From Branchiostoma floridae (Eukaryota > Chordata > Leptocardii > Amphioxiformes > Branchiostomatidae): a stretch of 64,000 nt of DNA. Within the stretch, counting starts at the first letter, position 1, and each line of letters opens with the position of its first letter. Of the stretch, positions 54,975 to 64,000 are shown piece by piece. Both the position numbers and the translations under genes were made by a program. The notes beneath the pieces were generated by a model that had not been told where the DNA came from, did not search any database, and was given only the letters and a program-made list of their open reading frames with translations. The stretch covers positions 24,456,068-24,520,067 of the forward strand of contig NC_049983.1 in assembly GCF_000003815.2 (NCBI RefSeq), read 5' to 3'.

Positions 54975-56552
54975 CTGAAACATTACCAGGCCATGTTGAT
55001 TTGATTATATGAATGACATCTTCTGGGAATCCGAAAACTGATGCCAGCGTGCGTTAAAAAGAAGTTTGACAAGAAAAGTTGCTTTTATTTTTAAATCAAG
55101 GTGGCCAGGAAGGTTGAATAAAGGAATGAACATAAAAAATAGTTTACCAAACAATAGGTTCTTTATTTTCGTTCTTTCACATGTTTTTTTGACCTTGTAA
55201 TCTTCGAATTCTGTCAGCGGACTGGCTCTGCGAGGCAATGTGAGGCAGTCAGGACTTCCAGGAGTCACATGGAACTTATCTTGGGACTCACTTCGTTCAT
55301 ATACCAACGTCTCTATGTCAAAGTGTCATACTGGACACCATCTTAACACATTCTCGGCATCGATCACAATCGCGATATCTGTTAACAAAGACTCTTGTAG
55401 CATCCTACAACGTTTACAACCCTTTAACTTGCTATATATACAAATAATTCAATATATTTGTCAACCTAACAATGTAATTGTTCACGTTGCAGTTATACAT
55501 TTATAAAACTTTTACTGCACGATATTGGACGCACGGCGTTTTGTAGTGAGGAGTTGTAATAGGAAATTGATCTAAAGTATATATCCGTAGCCGCAGCTTA
55601 TAATGGTTAATATTCAAACAATGTCTTATTTTGGTACACTTTGACTTTCGTGGATAGTTGACATTGATGCATTATGAAATTGCAGATTGTGGTATTTCGT
55701 TACTCTTTAAGCAGAGGTTAGACTCCGGCTGTTTTCTAACGTTTCTTAGTAGCTTTTATCGGACTTTCAATTTTGGAAATATATCTTGTATGTTAGGTTT
55801 TGACACAGAGAAGTATAGTGAAAGCCCGATAAAATGACTAAAAACGTGAACCTCTGCTTGGAGAGAGCTACTTCATCGCCATGTTGCTCCTTGTTGTCTT
55901 GCGTACCAGAAGAAGGTGTTTTTTTTCGGGGGGGGGGGGGTATTTGAGGCAAACATGTGGTGTTGTTTTAAATTAAGTAGTTTGCCTGAAGACGCCAACT
56001 ACAATCTTAAAAAAAAATGGAAAAAATATGTCGAAATTCTCGATTGTTTGCGGAAATCATTAGGTGTCTTATAAGGTTTCCCCTCGGCATTCTTTATTCT
56101 TGTGGCATTTGATGTATCGGTAAATTATCGTCGTTCTGTGCAACACTTCCCCAGTTTAAGCTGAAGCATCAATCAAATGCTTCAAACGCCAAAGTCCCCG
56201 TTGGGTGATTTCCTGAATTTTTGTCTCTTCCTAGTCTTGTAGACTGCGGACCGTAATGCCCACTAATTGCTTCTCGGAGGAAAATGGAGACATCTTCAGG
56301 GAGCGACGGTCCTCTGAGATGCACGACAATACAATACTACTTAGCACGCAGCCTAATTACTAGAAAAGTTTCCTGGTTCGAAGTGTTCAGTGCTGTTCAT
56401 GAATAATTCTCTCAGAACCTGACCAGAACGCTAATTCAATAGCAATGCAAGATCCTTCTCTTTGGTCATATTCCTACGTACTTCTATATGATTTGTAAAT
56501 TATGTTTTGTATTCATTATTTCTTTTGATCACTTGTAATGTAACTTTGAGAC

Positions 56553-56700
56553 TTTGAGACTTTATTTGAAAATCCATTAGTGACGTGCCATAGGGCACGC
56601 CACTAATCTTCCTGGACTTCATACAGACGACATACTAGTACATACAGTGATCATTATTTACATACATGTGAATTAAAAACAGTCATCAGCCATGCCATCA
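56553..56700. repeat. Retroelement-tail-like repeat (copy 3)
   Basis: GACTTTATTTGAAAATCCAT, TAGTGACGTGCCATAGGGCA, CGCCACTAATC forms a stem-loop (GTGACGTGCC...GGCACGCCAC), then A-rich sequence. Related by CCATTAGTGA to the 18.8- and 20.9-kb repeats. Confidence 0.5.
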
Positions 56701-58584
56701 TTATACACACAGTGCATAAAAAGGAGCAGTCAATACATAATATATACACAATACAAAATACACAAGTCAATGGAACTGCCAAGATCTATTTACAACTTAG
56801 TACAAGTTTCAATTCAGGCTGGGGATCAGATCACAGAGGCCCTTTTTAATGATCTTACAGATTGGGTAGACTGTCCATTAGTATTCACGTTATGATTTGG
56901 ACCTATGTTGCGTTTTTTCGTTCAATCTAATTATGTATGATTCAAATCTTTCTGCGATTCAGTTCTAGGGGAGTCCCAACAAAAGCTACATAGGCTTCTG
57001 CTCACCTCCTGCATGTACTTCAATTCTGTATACCATTCTATTTTCAACCCATGTGATATGTGCGAATAGATAAAGAACGTAAAGAACAACAATGCCCATC
57101 TTGTTAAGCTTAAAACCCCAACTAGAAGCTTTTCGGTTTGATTTTACTACCTTAACGTTGGACTGAAAGGAACAAAGCTTTGTGTTTATTTCCTAGAAAG
57201 TAAACGGCCTTCTTGGAAAACCGTATCTGTCGTATTTCAGCGGATTAGGTGTGACATTGTAGACGCCTGATGCTATAAATTATGTCTGCCCTATAAAGTG
57301 AGCTATACAGAAACCCAAACTGAAGCAAAAATCCTAAGCATATATCTCACTGTCTGCTGACAAAGCACAAGTGTAACTCTAACTAAGGCCCCTGACATAA
57401 TTCAAACAGGAGCTAGGACATGCACCTACTTGTTGGAACCCATTTACGATTGACGAATCCGATGGATTACATACCCCTTGGTAATGCCTGTGATTTATAC
57501 CATAAGGGAAAACATTTCTAGGTCACCCAATGTGTCTATTTAAGTAGACCCTTCTTTTGCCATTATTTGGCTGAGTGAGTCGATACGGGATGCATTAACG
57601 GTCATCAATCGCTTCTCTGGTCTTGTCTTCATCATTTTATCAGTATCATTAGTGTCGGCCACAGCAAGTAAACGTTATGGGAGACATCAGCGAGCTTTTA
57701 ATCTTCATCTGCTTTCAGAAAAAACAACAACTAGATTTTGCTTACATTTTCAGGAATATATCAAAATAGGCTAATAGATTGTGTTGTACCTAGAAATGGC
57801 ACTAAGGGGGTAGCGATGACTCTGGTTTCAGAAATAAAACTTTTTGGATAGTTGTAAGGCACCAATATGGAAGCCATAAATGTAGTTGCCAATTTGGTAA
57901 GGATATAAATTCTATAACACTGATTCAATTCTATAATATAGAAACGAAAGCCTAGTTAGTTTGATTGCATCTTTTGTTACTTCAATCCTTGTTACATCGT
58001 TTATGATGTCTATCTCAAAAATTAATTTAGCCATCTTTTCTTTTTAATCCTCTCTCGCTAACTTTGCAATCTGCAGAGGATGTTATTCATTAAATTTACT
58101 TCGTTCTTGATGTGGCTTTTGTTGAGAAATATCGACGGGCCAGGTGGGATCATCTGTTTTATTTCATATCCATTTGGCGTACATGCAAAAAAAATTACAG
58201 AAGACAGACAAAAGCTACGGGCAGTCTTCGTGCAAGATGTTAAGAGTGCTAAAGAAGTATTTTGTACCATGTATTGTGTGTATAGACTTATGCATAAGCA
58301 CTTGAAACGATGTAGATTTTATCTCTTAACAACCTTGATATAAACCTTGTCTAACCTTGCCTCTTCCCTCATGACCACAATGAAAAGAGGCCGATTTGAG
58401 CTTTTATAAATAAACAAAGGTTCACATAAACAAACAAACGAGACATGAAAGGAACGACAACCGCACAATGAGGACGAATATTCTGTGGATTTGGGACAAT
58501 GCTTTCTTCAAGAGTGGTCGTGTTTTTTTTTCTACCGTTACAAGTAATTATGTCAACATGTGAAAGGCGGATCATCTATCATAT

Positions 58585-58735
58585 AGTGTAAATGTATTAA
58601 AGTTCGCTGGGATTTAAATTCGCGGTAGCGGGAAAATGGTGTTTTCGCGGTGGTTTTAAGTTCATGGTGTAGTGGTCACCGCAAAAACCGCAAATATAAA
58701 ACCACCGTGAACATTTCTGCATTTACAGTAATTTC
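58585..58735. mobile_element. Palindromic MITE-like element
   Basis: The left half (TAGTGTAAATGTATTAAAGT, TCGCTGGGATTTAAATTCGC, GG) pairs with the inverse of the right half (TACTGTAAATGCAGAAATGT, TCACGGTGGTTTTATATTTG, CGG). The centre has GCGGTGGTTTTAAGTTCATG. Short and non-coding. Confidence 0.65.
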
Positions 58736-59529
58736 TTTATAAAAAATGTAGCCCTTCCAACTCCGGATCCGCTGTCGTTCCTGTAAGAAGACTAATTCGG
58801 ATTTACTGCAGTATACACGGAGTAAAACAGCCCTTTGCATCGCTAACTTCTCCAAATTTATTCCCCATCTCTTGTTTCAAGGACATCCCTCGACGTAGAA
58901 CCTTTAATATCATGTTTCTCGAGTTACAGGCTGTAATTTTGATCCTGCGGCGTACAGCACCTACTGTGTTTCACAAGAATACTATTATTACGTTCTATTT
59001 GGTAAAATTATGAGGTACTCTCTACACCGGGTAAGGCCAACATCGCGGCACGTACTACCCAATAAGAGCTATTGAAGTGAAAGGGATCTTGACTAAAATG
59101 AGTCTAACTATGTGCAAAATCACAGCAGAATACAGCCTTTATATTTAACCTTGAGATGTCTTTTTCAAGTGCCTAAAGGACGCGTTGTTCCTTAGATAGC
59201 GGCCATGATCAATTTATAACAGCTTATTGGCTACAGGCAGTCATTTCTTTAATGTCACGAACCACTCAATCCTACTGTGCGGAAAATACAGTTGACTATC
59301 ATGTGACTACATGGTGCCCATTGCCGTTTAACCACTAAGTACCTAAGGGCTGGCGAATGCAAGCCATATTGATTGTAAGCTACCACACTTACACCGTGTT
59401 TGGGCATACAACTGTGCTGCGTATGGTAGTGCTGTTTGTAAACTTAAATTTTATATCTTAGGTCAACTAAATGATATCTCATATTGCCTTTACGAATATG
59501 TTACTTATTCTCTTCGCCAAGAAGAGTAT

Positions 59530-60300
59530 GAGATTGCTGACTTGGGTCTGTATGTAGGTCAACAGCATATAACTCGAAAAATTGTGGATGGAACTTTGTG
59601 ATTTTTGGTAGGTGTGTAGTGGTTGTCGAAAGGAATGCCAAGTTTGAAAACGGTTTACCTGGCGTTTTCCTAAGGTACTGCAGCGAGCTTGGTATTTTTT
59701 TTGCGGTTTGTTTTGGCCAGCATAAGTCAAAATCTAGCTGAGCGATTTTCACGAAACTTGGTAGGTGTGTAGCGGTTATAGAGAGGAAGGTCAAGTGCGA
59801 AAATGGTTTACCTAGCTCTTACCTACGGTGCTGTAGCGGGATTTGTATGTAAGTGCGTTTGTCTGTATGCAAGATAACTCGAGAACCCTTGAATTGATCC
59901 TGATTATATTTGTTAGGTGGACGGGGGTTAGGAAAACAAAGGTCAAGTTCGATAATGGGCAGTGGCTGCCTAAGGTACTGCAGCAAAACTTTTAATTTTG
60001 ACACTTCGTGTTCTGGACATGCTGTGGTCATGATTTTTGAGTGGTAGATAGCCCTTGTAACAGAGAGTAAGTGCTGTGAGTTTGGACCCCCTAGCGGCTT
60101 TTTTTAACCATTTTCCGTTAGGACGGTAGCGGGCCGAGTGTGTGCGTCCGTTTGTTTGTGGAATGCATAACTCGAGAAGCCTTGAAAAAATCCTGATAAT
60201 ATTTGGTAGGTGGGTAGGGGTCAGGAAAACAAAGATAAATTATTATAGTGGGCCCCCTAGCAGCTTCATAAGGTACTGCAGCAAAACTTATTAACAGAAA
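59530..60300. repeat. Diverged tandem repeat, about five units of 150 bp
   Basis: Units share ATAACTCGAGAA(C/G)CCTTGA or similar, TTGGTAGGTG(T/G)GTAG, AAAGGTCAAGT(T/G)CGA and a boundary (C/A)TAAGGTACTGCAGC, the boundary recurring near 59671, 59823, 59970, 60118 and 60268. The apparent small frames at 59479-60031 minus come from this repeat. Confidence 0.75.
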
Positions 60301-62980
60301 AAAAACTGTGGTCTATATATCTCATTTTGACCTATATCTATGGACACAGCTGTTACAGATGTTTTGCTGGAGCAGCCTTAGCTTGTGAGCTGGACGCCCT
60401 TACACTGGGGACAAAGTCTTTGACAAGCATGAAATGCTGATTGACCAGGGATGCTACCATGTCATCTGTCAGGTCACAGTCTGGTTTTGGTAATGTTTGT
60501 GTGTTTGCATGTGAGGAACACAGTTCATGCAGTCATTTGCTATTTAGTAATACATGAATAAGACCTTAAAGTCTTAAATAAAGGCATGATTATTTGGCGA
60601 AGAGATGGGTTCGTTGAACTCTAGTTACAACTGATTTTATGTACAATTTGCATTCACATTGGGTATGAAGTTTCAGCACAGTATGCAAAAGAAGAACCGC
60701 GTCTTTCGAACCGACTGTCGAGTTTTCTTAACAAATACAAGGTTTAGAAAGCCCTTGAGGACGTACATGAATAACATACTGCGAATGCCAACTCCAATCT
60801 ACTGTCTAGTCATGATAGATAGAACGATGCTTAGTCTAGATCTGCAGATTGCTTTACTTGATGTGGAAGGTGTGGTACTCTAGATTACATTGAGTATCAG
60901 ATTGCTGGCGCTAAACTAGATTTGGGTGATTAAAATGATTAATTGGACATTTGCCCTAGAATAATGCTATCAACACTCCTCATAGACCATTCCTCTTGTG
61001 CTTAGGTCATATATGTTCACTCATCTTGCAATAAATCAACTCTCACTGGAAAAATTGTTGTTTTTTCTTGCTTTGTAGATAGATCTGCTCTTCAATCAGA
61101 TATTAAATGTGGTGGACTCGTCTCAGTCTTAAACTTCCCCCGCTTTCTCACATTGTTTACATTGGTTTTTAACATTGATGTGCGGAATGGATAGTTTTGC
61201 AACTCCACAAAATGTCAGCTTGTTATCCCAACTGCAGTGACCACTGGCATTGTACGCTACCTATCTGGTCGCTGGTAAAGTTTTGAGCATATCAAGTCAG
61301 GCTACGGTGATCATGGTTTATATAACAAATGTTTTGGTAGCAGACTGATATATTATTTAAACGACCATGTCCTTATATAACCATGTATATGTCTGATAAC
61401 CTCAGCATAATGCCATGTATCACTTTGGGGAAATTTGCAGCTGCAGGGTTGGCGATTGAAAGTTGATTTCTCCCTCGTCTGTCATCGTGAATCTTTAATC
61501 CATGAGCAGAACCGGCGCACCCAGCGCGGCATATCCATCACGCTACATTAGCGCCTTGACTTAAGCATCCATGCCCAATGGTTCCGTAGTCCTGATGAAA
61601 AATTGGCCACTTTGTGAGAGCCAACATCAATCTGGATGAGAACATGTTGGGGCAGCGGTTTCTTCACAGCCATCTGTAAGGATTGATGGTATTCGGCTTA
61701 ATAAACTTGGCATGCCAAACTTTTTTTTAAATCAGTGTTGAGTTTCTCAGGTACTAAATATATAATAAGGATGCTAAGTTTTTTTCGCAACGTTTTTTGA
61801 TCGTGAACTTGTTCCAATGGGTAAGAACACTATAAACAGCGTTTGTAACTTTCTCATTCGTGTTTTGATTCTGGTCCACTTTTATATTATATGCAAATGC
61901 AAATTAAGTCGACCTTACTTTTAACGCACTTCCTTTGCAGGACACATGGAATCTCCTGAGATCATTCCAACCATGAAAAAAGAGATTCTGTGACCTCATT
62001 TTTTTCATTTCATGTATTTATTTTACAAGGGTAGAATCACACTCAGGCTACTGCCTCTTTTTCATTTGTCCCTGGACACGTACATAAACAAACAACATAA
62101 TAAGGACAATGATACATGACACTTTTTTTATTACAGCTGTAGGATGCGACCGCCGTGCCACCAAGAGGTGACGGATCGCTCAGTGGAGTTCAAACATAAG
62201 ATCATTTATTTCAAATTTTCTAGGTCCTTTAAATCATTTTTTAAATGTATTGCATCATATTCCATTTATGAAATAAATTGTCGCACAGATCGCATCTTTG
62301 TGGCTGTACGGACATTTAGCGTTCGCCGTCTAATGAAAAGGATGCCGTAACGTTGATGTCTTGGCTTCCTGCACTGTTCTCCTACAGTACCTCTCTGTCG
62401 CAGTGTTTTCATACCTTCCCAGTATCGACCGCATGCATCACACAGTTCAGTGAACTGTTCACGGCCGGTCGTCTGAAGCTGTGTCACAAGAGACGATCAG
62501 TCACGCCGCATTTCAGGCAACTCAGCAACTTTACAGGCCCCAGGAATCGTTTCAATCTCCCATCCAATGATCATTAGCCCAAAGTGATGTCTGCAAAATC
62601 TACCGACTTGTTTATATCTGTGAAGATACTGGCTGCTCGGCTGAAGATCTGCCCAAGGCTATGGACGATAGGGAAGGATGGAGGGAGAGAGTCATGTCCA
62701 TCGGACGGTAACGACGATGATGATCATCGTACATGGTACACTGTACATTAACTTCCCAGGCGTGATTGGCCATCGATATGTATCCATTGGTGACAGTCCA
62801 TGTTTCTAAAGTAAGATTGTGGATGCGGATCCTTCCCTCATACAAATATTAACTGAAGGACGTTCCTAATAAGACTGATAATGGCTGTTTTTTTAAAACA
62901 AATCCAATGCCTTGCTGATGATGCATCACTGAATGATTACAAATGGTGACATATGTTTTGATACTAGTATTATACAGTTG
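60301..62980. other. Intergenic DNA, no gene recognised
   Basis: Read on both strands; no motif, splice-bounded frame or strong repeat that I can support. The 62266-62487 minus frame has CDACGRYWEG but no recognised zinc-finger pattern. Confidence 0.45.
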
Positions 62981-62982
62981 TT

Positions 62983-63466
62983 TGTCCCTTAGAAAGACAT
63001 CTGGTTCATAGTTCAAGTTTTGAACTTTTATTCAGCCTGTCGGCCACAAGGAAAGGGAACGTCATCCACAAGTTGTCCAAAGCCCGCAAGATGCTGAGAA
63101 GCCAGAGCTACACGCCAGAGCAAGATGAACAGCTGAGGGAAGACAACAGTTCGGAAAAATACAGATCAGGTCCCCTCTTTACTTCCTGAATATTGAATAT
63201 GTAAACAGACATTTTATGACATGTGTAATTGTTCTAGAAAAATAGATGAAGTCATGCTATATGTCACCTAAGGACAGGGCAACCTGCCTCTAGGATCTAA
63301 GGTGCGTATGCACCAAGGGCAGAATGCACTGGAAAGGTACATAAGTGCAAACTTCACTGTATTAGCCTCTAGGCACTGAAGAAGCTGTACATAGCGAAAC
63401 TAGTTTGGCCGACAGGCTGAATTAAAGTTCAAAACCGCATAGCTCCAGATGTCTTTCTGAGGGACG
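62983..63466. mobile_element. Inverted pair of retroelement-tail-like sequences
   Basis: CTTAGAAAGACATCTGG, TCAAGTTTTGAACTTTTATT and CAGCCTGTCGGCCA at the left are mirrored near 63408-63466 (TTGGCCGACAGGCTGAATTA, AAGTTCAAAACC, CCAGATGTCTTTCTGAGGG). The right copy is preceded by CTGAAGAAGCTGTACATAGC, GAAACTAG, a Penelope-like tail order. The arms enclose about 370 bp. Confidence 0.6.
63036..63169 (+). CDS. Candidate exon inside the inverted pair
   Basis: Begins after TTTTATTCAG and reads LSATRKGNVIHKLSKARKML, RSQSYTPEQDEQLREDNSSE, KYRS. It then has either an AG|GTCCCC donor or a run to a TGA at 63187. Codons are GC-rich at third positions, unlike the flanks. I do not recognise the protein. 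It could be an exon of a gene extending beyond the window, or captured sequence. Confidence 0.3.
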
Positions 63467-64000
63467 ACTGCAGTGTGCAAGATGTCGGTAGCTTGAGGAA
63501 TGAATCTACTCTACTATATACTCGGCCTATGACTGGTTTCGTGTAACAGTATTTCGTGCAATATTATCCTGAGCAAGTACCCTTCATATGCACAAAGGTT
63601 GTATTACTACAAGGTAACGGTCTGGTTAAATGGTTTTGTCCTACACACAGATTAGGACAGGATGTTGGTATGGATCTATGTTACACTATATCACCGGAAT
63701 TTCATTTGCACAGGGGGTGTCAAACTGCGCATCCATGACCCTTTAAGATATATGACGTCGCACCTTTTCCTCATTCGGATGGTGGGCTTAGTCTCCTAGT
63801 GTTTAACTCAGTATCTATCAGACTGGCCAAATGGCTTTAGAATTTCCGTAAGCTGAAACTGTGTCTAGAGAGTTCCAAAAGTTCATCGGTTTGGCTGCCA
63901 GTCTTTTATGGTTGGTGTAGTCAACTTTTGTGTAACTCCGTATCCATCAGACTTGCCCCTCGGCTTTAAAACGTATTTCTGTCCCCATTCACTTTAAACT

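Larger units (their letters stand above)
52563..59475. other. Intergenic DNA upstream of the receptor gene
   Basis: No complete gene recognised. It contains a microsatellite cluster (53936-54125), one exon-like stretch (54885-54974), a G-run (about 55929-55941), a retroelement-tail-like repeat (56553-56700) and a palindromic MITE (58585-58735). Confidence 0.5.

Noticed and set aside
62266-62487. Zinc-finger-like frame (CDACGRYWEG)
   Set aside because: Only one Cys pair, with no second pair at a known spacing; not a recognised finger.

Overview
The window looks like animal nuclear DNA, most likely from an invertebrate deuterostome. My best guess is amphioxus (Branchiostoma). It is AT-leaning and intron-rich, and packed with small transposons, tRNA-derived SINEs, LINE debris and tandem repeats. 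The one clear gene has exactly the exon sizes of vertebrate GABA-A receptor subunit genes. The species assignment is inference from style and is not proven.

One protein-coding gene can be reconstructed end to end. It lies on the minus strand from 50821 (start codon) to 16996 (stop codon) and has nine exons of 83, 98, 68, 221, 83, 138, 153, 239 and 1077 bp. All eight introns have GT-AG ends and all phases match, giving 719 codons. The product is a Cys-loop (pentameric ligand-gated) anion channel of the GABA-A family, closest by eye to rho-type GABA receptors. It has a signal peptide, a ligand-binding domain with a 13-residue Cys loop, M1-M3, an unusually long M3-M4 cytoplasmic loop of about 350 residues, and M4 close to the C-terminus. 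The six-frame translation shows only pieces of it. The 83-bp exon 1, the 68-bp exon 3 and the 83-bp exon 5 had to be found by splice site and frame.

Layout. From 1 to 538 is the C-terminal end of a LINE open reading frame on the minus strand, interrupted near 538 by a fragment of a small DNA transposon. From 706 to 16995 (downstream of the gene) I see no host gene, only repeats: a nested inverted-repeat and SINE cluster at 7.3-8.2 kb, a TIR element at 11.8-12.0 kb, a 370-bp-period repeat at 12.2-13.3 kb and a LINE scrap at 14.1 kb. From 16996 to 50821 is the receptor gene. Its introns hold a deletion-derivative mariner element (25.9-26.4 kb), a TIR element (31.6-31.9 kb), hairpin elements, two SINEs, a foldback element (42.1-42.4 kb), a (CACT)n array (41.4-41.8 kb) and a 1.2-kb minisatellite (47.7-49.0 kb). 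From 50822 to 64000 (upstream) are more repeats and two short exon-like stretches (54885-54974 minus and 63036-63169 plus) that I cannot assign.

The most unusual pattern is that three of the receptor's 5' splice sites are directly bordered by repeats. A 37-bp minisatellite runs into the exon 3 donor and carries donor-like copies of it. A 100-126-bp tandem repeat runs up to the exon 7 donor. A 235-bp terminal-inverted-repeat element ends a few bases inside the intron after exon 8. I found no CRISPR, operon, phage or other prokaryotic system.
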